Shown piece after piece: positions 6,700 to 14,210 of a stretch of DNA of 28,112 bases. The translations under genes were made by a program, and so were the position numbers. The notes beneath the pieces are model-generated. The model was not told the DNA's origin. It saw only the letters and a program-made list of their open reading frames with translations, and did no database searches. The stretch comes from JBBRXJ01 sp038248505 (GTDB taxonomy: Bacteria > Bacteroidota > Bacteroidia > Bacteroidales > JBBRXJ01): contig JBBRXJ010000045.1 of assembly GCA_038248505.1 (NCBI GenBank), positions 1 through 28,112 on the forward strand, given 5' to 3'. Positions within the stretch are counted from its first letter, which is position 1; every line of letters starts with the position of its first letter.

Positions 6700-9201
6700 A
6701 TGAATACGTTTCAGAATGAACCCTTGCAACTTGCATTTGACTTAGTTGAATTCACTAATAAAAATATATTTCTAACAGGTAAAGCCGGAACTGGAAAAAC
6801 AACGTTTCTACACCGCCTTCGCGAACATTCACCAAAACGGATGATTGTTGTTGCCCCAACGGGTGTTGCAGCATTAAACGCAGGTGGAGTTACTATTCAC
6901 TCATTCTTTCAGATGGCCTTTGGTCCATTTCTACCTGATTTTTCGAGAAGTCAGAACGATGCAGATTCAAAAAGGCATGTGCGAAAATTTAGTCGAGATA
7001 AAATATCTATCATTCGTAGTATTGATCTTTTAATTATTGATGAAATAAGCATGGTTAGGGCCGACCTACTAGATGGAATTGATGATGTACTTCGCCGATT
7101 CAGAGATCGAACAAAACCATTTGGAGGAGTACAACTTTTAATGATAGGAGATCTTCAACAGCTTGCCCCAGTAATAAAAGAAGATGAATGGGAAATGTTG
7201 AGAAAATATTACGACACGGGGTATTTTTTTAGCAGTATGGCCTTAAAAGAAGCAACGTTTATAAGTATCGAACTGAAACACATCTACCGACAATCAGATA
7301 ACACATTTATTAATATCTTAAATAAAGTTCGTAACAACAATCTTGATACAGAATCACTTCATGAACTAAATAAACGATTTGTACCAGATGCAATTAGCAA
7401 TTCATCTGAAGGGACTATTATACTTACTACTCATAACAGACAAGCACAAGAAATTAACGAGTCACGCCTCAATAAGCTAAAAGAAAAAGAATATTGTTTT
7501 GATGCTGATATTGATGGTGAATTTGCAGAATATATGTATCCTACTGAACCTGAGTTGAAGCTGAAAATTGGCGCGCAGGTAATGTTTGTTCGTAATGATA
7601 GTTCTGAAGAACGCCAATATTACAATGGCAAAATTGGAAAGATTACCGAATTTGAAGAAGACTTTATTGTTGTAAGATGTCCTGATGATGATTATGAAAT
7701 AAATGTTCCTAAGCTGCAGTGGGAAAATATGCGCTACACAGTAAACGAAGAAAGTAAAGAGATTCAGGAGTCGGTAATTGGAACTTTCACTCAATTTCCG
7801 TTAAAACTTGCATGGGCAATCACAATTCATAAAAGTCAAGGACTGACATTCGAAAAAGCAATAATTGATGCACAAGCATCTTTTGCACATGGGCAAGTTT
7901 ATGTGGCATTAAGCAGATGCCGTACACTTGAAGGACTCACTCTCAGCTCAAGAATAAATAATAGCAGTGTTAAAAATGATCAAACGGTACGGACTTTTAC
8001 AGACGAGGTGGAAAAATTATTAATTGGTGCCGATGATCTTACTAAATTCAAAAGATCCTTTCAAGAGGAACTAATACGAGAACTTTTCGACTTCTCAAAA
8101 ATTTCAAATGCGATAAGTTATTATTCAAAACTTATTCGTGAAAATATAGACACACTACAACCTAAAATACTTGAAAATATTGATGAAATAAGTAACAATG
8201 GGAAGGTACATATTCTGGATATTGCAAAAAAATTCACTCCAGAAATAAACACATTACTTATTCAAGCTAATGATATTGAAAGTGACACAAAATTTCAGAC
8301 GCGCATAAAAAGCGCTGGTATTTACTTTGCTGCACGAATATTTGACCATCTCATACTGCCTTTAAAAAGCATAAAAGCAGATACGGATAATAAAACTGTA
8401 AAACGCAAAATGAATGATTCGTTTGAACGTCTTCGCGATGAAATACGAGTAAAACATGCGTGTATGAATACCTTGGAAAATGGATTTCAATTTAAACCTT
8501 TTCTAGATATACGAGCAAAAGCCAAATGTGGTGAAATAATAGAAGAAAAATCAGCGAATGAAAAAACTGTACCCAAGATAGAAATTAATGTAAATGAAAA
8601 TCTATTTGCCATGTTAAAAGAATGGCGCGATACAATGGCTTCCGAATTAAAAGTACCAGTATACATGGTTCTTCCTTTACGTAGCATGCATGAACTCGCC
8701 CAATACATGCCAACTTCCATTCCTAAACTGGCCCAGGTTAATGGCTTAGGTAAACGAAGAATTGAGAAAAATGGACAAGAAATTATTGACTTAATTAAGA
8801 GCTACGCTGAAAAATACCCCGATGCAAAACCAATAGATGAAATACCAAAAAGTAAATTAAATAACAAGAAAAAAGATAAAAAGGATAAAATAGACACCAA
8901 GCAAATTAGTCTTGAAATTTATCAATCAGGTAAAAATATATCTGAAATAGCAATCGAGCGATCTATGACACAAGGTACCATTGAAACCCATTTATCTCAT
9001 TTTATTGGCAATGGAATTCTAAAGATAAATGAATTTATCTCACCGGAAAAATTAGAGATAATTAGCCAAGTCATTAAAAATGAAAAATCTCAAAGCCTCT
9101 CGCCTATTAAAGAAACCCTTGGCGACCAAGCTAGCTATTCTGAGATTCGTCTTGTATTAAAACATATTGAATACACTCAAAAAATTAGCGAAACTATTTA
9201 A
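6700..9201 (+). CDS. Pif1-like superfamily 1 DNA helicase with C-terminal HRDC and helix-turn-helix domains
   Basis: 833 residues. Motor: Walker A G-K-A-G-T-G-K-T-T at 27-35, Walker B I-I-D-E-I-S at 112-117, motif III G-D-L-Q-Q-L-A-P near 150, Y-R-Q near 197, the RecD/Pif1-type T-I-H-K-S-Q-G near 375, and Q-V-Y-V-A-L-S-R near 400. Residues about 630-706 form an HRDC domain (helical, with V-N-G-L-G-K-R-R-I), as found in RecQ and RNase D. After a Lys-rich linker, about 733-795 look like the HTH_40-type winged-helix module seen at RecQ C termini. The protein should unwind DNA in replication or repair; substrate unknown. Starts at ATG 6700; monocistronic by appearance. This arrangement is known in Bacteroidetes, generally annotated only as an AAA ATPase. 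Confidence 0.9.
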   Translation: MNTFQNEPLQLAFDLVEFTNKNIFLTGKAGTGKTTFLHRLREHSPKRMIVVAPTGVAALNAGGVTIHSFFQMAFGPFLPDFSRSQNDADSKRHVRKFSRDKISIIRSIDLLIIDEISMVRADLLDGIDDVLRRFRDRTKPFGGVQLLMIGDLQQLAPVIKEDEWEMLRKYYDTGYFFSSMALKEATFISIELKHIYRQSDNTFINILNKVRNNNLDTESLHELNKRFVPDAISNSSEGTIILTTHNRQAQEINESRLNKLKEKEYCFDADIDGEFAEYMYPTEPELKLKIGAQVMFVRNDSSEERQYYNGKIGKITEFEEDFIVVRCPDDDYEINVPKLQWENMRYTVNEESKEIQESVIGTFTQFPLKLAWAITIHKSQGLTFEKAIIDAQASFAHGQVYVALSRCRTLEGLTLSSRINNSSVKNDQTVRTFTDEVEKLLIGADDLTKFKRSFQEELIRELFDFSKISNAISYYSKLIRENIDTLQPKILENIDEISNNGKVHILDIAKKFTPEINTLLIQANDIESDTKFQTRIKSAGIYFAARIFDHLILPLKSIKADTDNKTVKRKMNDSFERLRDEIRVKHACMNTLENGFQFKPFLDIRAKAKCGEIIEEKSANEKTVPKIEINVNENLFAMLKEWRDTMASELKVPVYMVLPLRSMHELAQYMPTSIPKLAQVNGLGKRRIEKNGQEIIDLIKSYAEKYPDAKPIDEIPKSKLNNKKKDKKDKIDTKQISLEIYQSGKNISEIAIERSMTQGTIETHLSHFIGNGILKINEFISPEKLEIISQVIKNEKSQSLSPIKETLGDQASYSEIRLVLKHIEYTQKISETI

Positions 9202-9269
9202 AGTTTGACCCATAGTATTACCATAAATATTTTATCGATCAAACCCAATAATTTTAAAACATCCCTATT

Positions 9270-9602
9270 ATGAAAAATTATTCCTGCGTTACAATTACAA
9301 TAGCTTTAATCTCAATGCTTGGTATAGCTTGTAAAAAGGAACCAAATCATTCTATGCGAATAAAAAACATGTATAAGGAATCATTTACCAATGTTGAAAT
9401 TAATTCTATTAGTTAAGGTTGGATTGACTCTGGAACAACAACCGACTATCAACCCATAGAAGAAGGTGCATTTACAATATCTGGCATAACGGAATGCGGA
9501 TTGTCAATCAACGAGAGTAGCGCAACGGTTACAGGTGACGGAAAACACAAATGGACAATTATTATGACCTCATATGGTGGAATATCATTTAAGGAGGATT
9601 AA
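9270..9602 (+). pseudogene. Small lipoprotein gene interrupted by an in-frame TAA (9414-9416)
   Basis: From ATG 9270 the frame gives 48 residues: a signal peptide with lipobox G-I-A-C (Cys21) followed by K-K-E, then M-R-I-K-N and F-T-N-V-E-I-N, ending at TAA 9414. The same frame then stays open for 61 more codons to TAA 9600-9602, with protein-like content (G-W-I-D-S-G-T-T-T-D-Y, later H-K-W-T-I-I-M-T-S-Y). Together this resembles a family of small Bacteroidetes lipoproteins starting near M-R-I-x-N and containing x-I-x-S-G-x-x-x-D-Y. No alternative start follows the stop until a late ATG. A single change in one codon explains the break. A sequencing error or a 48-residue secreted peptide are the alternatives. 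Confidence 0.6.
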
Positions 9603-9686
9603 CAAAGATTTATTAGTTGATAACAGAGAATTATAGCACCCATTAAATTATATGTCTAGTTCAAGTGTTAGGGATAATTCTAAATA

Positions 9687-9703
9687 TGCATTTTATTAAT
9701 GCA
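9687..9703. terminator. Weak hairpin between convergent units
   Basis: TGCATT (9687-9692) pairs with AATGCA (9698-9703) around a 5-base loop, between the broken lipoprotein gene and the PD40 gene, which converge here. Only 6 A/T-rich pairs and no strong T tract, so a terminator role is tentative. Confidence 0.2.
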
Positions 9704-9769
9704 CAAATTTATTTTGCAAACACAAAAGCATTTTATCAAATCACCTAAAGTATAGCTAGCAAATCAGAT

Positions 9770-12070
9770 CTAATTCTTACTAACCACCTTTTTCTCTAAC
9801 TGTAAAATCTCAACCACAAAGGCATCTTTATAGCCAAAAGCAGCTATATGATTTCGTTCTTCAACCGCTTTATTCCAACCAAGAATATCGCCAATAGTAT
9901 AACGATATAAGCCATCGGTACAATAATACACTTGAACATTACCTAAGTTTTTGAAATACAATTTTGCATCAACTGGGTTGCGCATTGCCTTTATTTGAAT
10001 TGTATAGGTTTTGTTATTTCTATCGTCTGTCTCTTCAATTGGACGCTGCACAATTGATTGAAGGTTTGCAGATTTTGCTCCTGCAGATTTTGACGCTTTT
10101 ACTGATGATGCTTTTGCAGTTCTACCTCGCTTCATATCGGCATCTCCACCAAGTAGCATGGTACTATCACCAGTCAATTCACTACGCAATAATTCTTCTG
10201 CAGATCTTGATGAGAGTAATTGTGCACGACCTCGTTTCACTGATAATTCTTCAATCTCTACTTGTACCTCGTACTCAATTTCAGGAGGAAGTGTAAAATT
10301 AAATATTGGCTCTTCACCTGTAGGTATGTAAGATTTTATTTTATCATCATCTGAAAGATCAATTAACTCCAAGGTCACCTCAGTAGGTTCCGTAGGTTTT
10401 GGTCGGTTAGCTAATTCTAATGAGTCTAAAATAGCCTTCGCTCTTAAGGCTGCAGCCAAATCGCTAGCGGTTGCGGCAGCTAGCAATTTTAATGAATCTG
10501 AAATTGTCTTAGCCTTTGCTTGTGCTAATAATTGATTTACAAGAGCAATAGAATCTGCCATAGCTCTATTACGCGCTACAGCTCCTAGCGTATCCGGTTG
10601 CTTGGCGGCTAATACTGCATTCTCCAATACAGAGGCTACCGTTACAATTCCCGTATCAAGTACCTCAGCAGTTAGGTCAGGATTAGACATAATGCTATCA
10701 ATATATTCACGAATAGGTGGTGTTTCGGTCTCATAAAAAACAATTCGATAAATATCTTGATCACCATAACCATCTTCTCGAGCCGTACTATAATAACCAT
10801 TGCGGCCATCAGCTGATATTGCAAAAAAGACATCATCTTCAGTTGAATTTACTGGAAATCCTAAGTTTTCAGGAGTACTCCATTCACCATTTGGCAACAA
10901 ACTTGTTTTAAAAATATCATAACCTCCCATTGAATTATGGCCTTTAGAACTAAAATAGAGAACCTTTCCCCCATTTTTTAAAAATACGCCATCCTCATCA
11001 TACTCCGTATTCACATTAGGACTAAGATTTTTTGCCTGCGACCAAACACCAGATGCTGCTTTATAACTAACAAAGATATCTTTCCCTCCAATTGATCCGT
11101 CTTTACGATTACTAACAAAATATAGGGTATCTCCATTATTATTAATAGTTGCTGACGATTCGTTAAACGCTGTATTAATAGATTTGGGAAGGTCTTCAGG
11201 GCTACCCCATTTTTCATCCTTACGAATGCAAATCGAAATATCGCCTCCATTTTTACTCCCTGCAAAATAGACTAAACGATTACCATCAGCAGATAATCCT
11301 ACAATAGCATCATGATTGAGGGTATTTAGAGCAGATCCAATACTTTTAGGAGTTGTCCATCCATTACCAAAAGCATTAGACACATAAATATCTTCGTAAT
11401 ACTTATAATCTGACGGATCAGCAGCCCCTCCTGTAGTTGAAGCACGTCGAGAAGTAAACATCAATACCTCTTCGTTTGCCGTAATAAATGGTCTATACTC
11501 TGGATATTTACTATTTAAAACACCTCCCGCATTATTAATACCAAATATTCCAGTTGATCTTGAGAGGAATTCACGCGCATAGCTTATCTCTAAGAAACGT
11601 TTACTAATAAGAGGATTCCACAATTCTAATTCATTTTCACCCAAATTTCGCCGGAAAGTTTCATACTCCACTATAGCTCGATCAAACATATAGTTTAATT
11701 GAAACCCGCGCCCCAGCATATAATGAATAGCATCGCTTACCTTGGGTTTAAACTCATATGCCTTCATAAAAAAACCAAGCGAACGATATTTGGGGAATGT
11801 TTCAAGAAAACAAACTCCCATATTGTAATTTAATTGAGCATCATCTTGTATAATTTTATATGCTTCAATATACTTACTTAAAGCAAGATTGTATTTGGCA
11901 TCCTGAAAAAAGTAGTGTCCAACCCGAATATTTTCTTTAGCCTTTTTTATCATTGTACGATCAACAACAGCTGTTGTATCTTGCTGAGCAATCGTATCAA
12001 TTGACAGTAATAATAAGCCGTACAGAATGAATACTAAAAAATATATTTTTCGAAATTGTATCATTAACAT
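9770..12070 (-). CDS. TPR / PD40 beta-propeller envelope protein with C-terminal SPOR-like domain (PorE-like architecture)
   Basis: About 766 residues. Order (numbered from a TTG three bases upstream of the ATG): signal peptide to about 30; TPR-like helices about 43-170; five PD40/WD40-like blades about 195-450, each with a G-G-x-D-I-F-type turn (G-G-K-D-I-F 329-334, G-G-Y-D-I-F 383-388); an Ala-rich helical stretch about 485-556; a charged linker; and a SPOR-like fold about 689-757 (Y-T-I-Q-I-K-A, then Y-F-K-N-L, D-G-L-Y-R-Y-T-I-G, G-Y-K-D-A-F-V-V). T9SS protein PorE and relatives have TPR, PD40 and then an OmpA-type peptidoglycan-binding domain. Here the end is SPOR-like instead, which also binds peptidoglycan in other bacteria. 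Inferred role: outer-membrane/periplasmic anchor linked to the T9SS. ATG 12070 is used; 12064 also fits a signal peptide. Confidence 0.8.
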   Translation of the reverse strand: MLMIQFRKIYFLVFILYGLLLLSIDTIAQQDTTAVVDRTMIKKAKENIRVGHYFFQDAKYNLALSKYIEAYKIIQDDAQLNYNMGVCFLETFPKYRSLGFFMKAYEFKPKVSDAIHYMLGRGFQLNYMFDRAIVEYETFRRNLGENELELWNPLISKRFLEISYAREFLSRSTGIFGINNAGGVLNSKYPEYRPFITANEEVLMFTSRRASTTGGAADPSDYKYYEDIYVSNAFGNGWTTPKSIGSALNTLNHDAIVGLSADGNRLVYFAGSKNGGDISICIRKDEKWGSPEDLPKSINTAFNESSATINNNGDTLYFVSNRKDGSIGGKDIFVSYKAASGVWSQAKNLSPNVNTEYDEDGVFLKNGGKVLYFSSKGHNSMGGYDIFKTSLLPNGEWSTPENLGFPVNSTEDDVFFAISADGRNGYYSTAREDGYGDQDIYRIVFYETETPPIREYIDSIMSNPDLTAEVLDTGIVTVASVLENAVLAAKQPDTLGAVARNRAMADSIALVNQLLAQAKAKTISDSLKLLAAATASDLAAALRAKAILDSLELANRPKPTEPTEVTLELIDLSDDDKIKSYIPTGEEPIFNFTLPPEIEYEVQVEIEELSVKRGRAQLLSSRSAEELLRSELTGDSTMLLGGDADMKRGRTAKASSVKASKSAGAKSANLQSIVQRPIEETDDRNNKTYTIQIKAMRNPVDAKLYFKNLGNVQVYYCTDGLYRYTIGDILGWNKAVEERNHIAAFGYKDAFVVEILQLEKKVVSKN

Positions 12071-12090
12071 CAAATTTCTTTATAAAAATA

Positions 12091-12098
12091 CAAAAATA
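12091..12098 (-). promoter_or_regulatory. Putative Bacteroidetes -7 element for the PD40-SPOR gene
   Basis: The minus strand reads TATTTTTG, fitting TAnnTTTG, 20 bp upstream of the ATG at 12070. A convincing -33 element is not visible. Confidence 0.35.
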
Positions 12099-12471
12099 AC
12101 TATATAACAAACATTATTTAAACATGCTTTTAACAAACAATCACAGCTTTAATCAACAAATAAACACCCAATTAAAATATAAAACAAATTTACCTTAATA
12201 ATTTTAAATAAAAATCGACCTATTATCCAAAAAGATTATGAATTCAGCTATTCAAATATCATTTAAATATATTTAATACGATATAAAATGCAAATTGTTT
12301 GGCAATTTTAGTAACTTTTATTTTCAATAACGTATAAATGATAATGCACAAACGTTTTTAAGCTTGGTAATCAGAATAATAGAGCAGTACGCATAATTGT
12401 AAAATTTTAATAATCAAGCTTAAAGAGAAAAATTTCACCGCACTAAAGATGATGTTTTAAATGGATAAACC

Positions 12472-12479
12472 TATATTTG
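12472..12479 (+). promoter_or_regulatory. Putative Bacteroidetes -7 element for porP/sprF
   Basis: TATATTTG matches TAnnTTTG and ends 18 bp before the ATG, implying a leader of roughly a dozen bases. No -33 TTG at the usual distance. Confidence 0.4.
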
Positions 12480-12497
12480 TAAGGCAAAAATAAACGG

Positions 12498-13493
12498 ATG
12501 CTTAAAAAAACAAATTATATAATTCTTTTTCTCATTCTGTGTTTCCTACACCTTCAATTAAAAGCACAAGATATATATTTGTCTCATAGAGAAGATGCTC
12601 CTCAATACTTAAATCCGGCACTCACTGGTATGTATTTTGGTAAGCGTTTAGACTACCGATATAATATTAATATTGCAACTCAGAGTATTGGCGGTTTTTC
12701 AAATCTTTATAAAACTGCAGCTATTGGCTATGATAGACGTATTAATCGCTTCGGACTAGGTGGTTATCTCATAGGTAGCCAATCAGGAGAAGTGAGCTAC
12801 AACGTATTGAACCTTTTTTTATCAGGCGCTTATGAAGTTGCTGTTGATCCCACCTACCGTCACAATCTTGTTACTGGCATACAAATTGGTATGTTTCAAA
12901 ATAGTTTTGATCAGGGCAAGGTAATGTTTGGAAACCAGTATAATCCGTCATCCGGAACCTTTGATCAGAATTATGGTGTTAGCGAAAACTTAGAACGTAG
13001 CAATATAATAAAGTTTGATGCTGGCATTGGTAGCTTCTACAGTTTCCGCGATCGCTATAAAATTTTAAATCCATTTCTCGGCTTCTCTATATTTCACGCC
13101 ACAAACCCCAATATTTCATTCTACAATGACGAGATAAAATACCCCGTACGCTTCTCTGTTTATGGAGGTACTGGCCTTAATTTTAGTGAATTTTTTCAAG
13201 TTACACCAACCATATATATTTTGAATCAAGCAAAAAACACAATGCTCGACCTAGGTGTTCTAGGCTTCTACCAAATAAAAAATTCACGAAATGAACTCAT
13301 CATGGGTATACTTTCAAATACAAATGACATTCTAACAATTCATGCGGGCTTAAAACTTGGTGATAATGTATATCGAATTAGCTATGGTATCAATTCTCCT
13401 TTCATGAAAACACTAAATAGCTCTCGTAGCGACATTGAGTTCTCCGCAATATTGTCGAAGAAAAGTAATATTAGACCTTCATATTATAATTAG
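12498..13493 (+). CDS. PorP/SprF family type IX secretion system membrane protein
   Basis: 331 residues with a signal peptide (about 1-23, K-A-Q at its end) and the family's typical opening: an aromatic/His stretch Y-L-S-H followed by P-Q-Y-L-N-P-A-L-T-G at 36-45. The rest is alternating hydrophobic beta-strand sequence with many Tyr, Phe and Gly residues, predicted as an outer-membrane barrel. PorP is part of the T9SS in Porphyromonas; SprF helps deliver the adhesin SprB in Flavobacterium. Genomes of this phylum carry many paralogues paired with particular cargo or PD40 partners. It is divergent from the PD40-SPOR gene, suggesting a functional pair. The subgroup cannot be decided here, so no symbol is given. 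Confidence 0.9.
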   Translation: MLKKTNYIILFLILCFLHLQLKAQDIYLSHREDAPQYLNPALTGMYFGKRLDYRYNINIATQSIGGFSNLYKTAAIGYDRRINRFGLGGYLIGSQSGEVSYNVLNLFLSGAYEVAVDPTYRHNLVTGIQIGMFQNSFDQGKVMFGNQYNPSSGTFDQNYGVSENLERSNIIKFDAGIGSFYSFRDRYKILNPFLGFSIFHATNPNISFYNDEIKYPVRFSVYGGTGLNFSEFFQVTPTIYILNQAKNTMLDLGVLGFYQIKNSRNELIMGILSNTNDILTIHAGLKLGDNVYRISYGINSPFMKTLNSSRSDIEFSAILSKKSNIRPSYYN

Positions 13494-13572
13494 TGATGAG
13501 TGACTAGTTAAAAATTGTATTTACATTAACTATTCAAACAACGCAATGGTACATTAAGAAACATGAAATAAA

Positions 13573-14184
13573 ATGAAAATTATTTGTATAGGTCGTAATT
13601 ACAAAGATCATGCTAAAGAATTAAACAATGAGATTCCTAGCAAACCTGTTTTTTTTCTTAAACCCGATTCAAGTATCATTCACAATAACAAGCCTTTCTT
13701 CTATCCTCCTTTTTCAAATGAGATTCATTACGAATGTGAATTAGTTGTAAAAATAAATCGTTTGGGATTAAACATCGAAAAACGTTTTGCACAACGTTAC
13801 TATAATGAGATTACAGTTGGCATTGACTTTACAGCACGCGATTTACAACGAGAGCAACAACAAAAAGGGCTTCCATGGGAAATTTCAAAGGCTTTTGATC
13901 GATCCGCTGCAATAGGTAAATTTTTAAAAATTGAAAATTACACCGATCTTTCCAAACTAAATTTTAGTTTAGACATTAATGATAAAAGAGTTCAAACTGG
14001 AAATTTAGCAAACATGATTTTTTCAATTGATGAAATTATTGCTTATGTAACACAATTTATAACCCTAAAAACAGGAGATTTAATATTTACAGGAACACCA
14101 TCTGGTGTTGGTCCTGTAAATATAAATGATCAACTTTGCGGAAAAATAGAAGACGATACTCTTTTTAACTTTAGAATAAAATAA
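13573..14184 (+). CDS. Fumarylacetoacetate hydrolase (FAH) family protein, YcgM-like
   Basis: 203 residues, the short single-domain form of the family (acylpyruvases, oxaloacetate decarboxylase/tautomerase). Visible motifs: I-G-R-N-Y-x-D-H-A-x-E at 6-16, F-x-K-P-D-S-S at 28-34, metal ligands Glu54 and Glu56 (H-Y-E-C-E-L) with Asp85 (G-I-D-F-T-A-R-D), K-A-F-D at 106-109, and G-D-x-I-F-T-G-T-P-S-G-V-G-P near the C terminus. It should be a cytoplasmic Mg/Mn-dependent enzyme acting on a short oxo-acid; the exact substrate is not readable from sequence. ATG 13573 gives the standard N terminus. It ends inside one arm of a shared terminator hairpin. Confidence 0.92.
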   Translation: MKIICIGRNYKDHAKELNNEIPSKPVFFLKPDSSIIHNNKPFFYPPFSNEIHYECELVVKINRLGLNIEKRFAQRYYNEITVGIDFTARDLQREQQQKGLPWEISKAFDRSAAIGKFLKIENYTDLSKLNFSLDINDKRVQTGNLANMIFSIDEIIAYVTQFITLKTGDLIFTGTPSGVGPVNINDQLCGKIEDDTLFNFRIK

Positions 14185-14210
14185 GACCTGTATTTTATTC
14201 TAAGGTTAAA
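14164..14210. terminator. Bidirectional terminator hairpin overlapping both convergent stop codons
   Basis: 14164-14183 pairs with 14191-14210 around a 7-base loop (14184-14190): 19 Watson-Crick pairs and one G-T wobble (14170/14204). The TAA of the FAH gene (14182-14184) lies at the loop end of one arm and the TAA of the sulfatase gene (14206-14208 on the minus strand) lies in the other. T-rich stretches follow on both sides. Confidence 0.75.

Larger units (their letters stand above)
12071..12497. other. Divergent intergenic region between the PD40-SPOR gene and porP/sprF
   Basis: 427 bp, very AT-rich, no gene seen. It carries outward-facing -7 element matches for both flanking genes. A 10-bp inverted repeat TTTAAGCTTG (12357-12366) / CAAGCTTAAA (12415-12424) brackets 48 bp upstream of the porP-type gene. 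A shorter hairpin, AAATTG/CAATTT, occurs near 12293-12308. Confidence 0.5.

Noticed and set aside
7477..7794. A 105-codon frame on the minus strand inside the helicase gene
   Set aside because: It lies entirely opposite the conserved helicase region, is Phe/Ile-rich low-quality sequence, and has no family resemblance.
9203..9244. GTTTGA (9203-9208) / TCAAAC (9239-9244) pair after the helicase gene as a terminator
   Set aside because: Six pairs around a 30-base loop with no T tract; likely chance.
9414..9416. TAA read as a sense codon (genetic code change) in the split lipoprotein
   Set aside because: Other genes in the window end at TAA at the expected family length (for example rfbC, the FAH gene and the GT9 gene), so TAA is a normal stop here.
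9964..10296. A 110-codon plus-strand frame opposite the PD40-SPOR gene
   Set aside because: Leu/Gln-rich antisense shadow of the real gene, with no recognisable domain.
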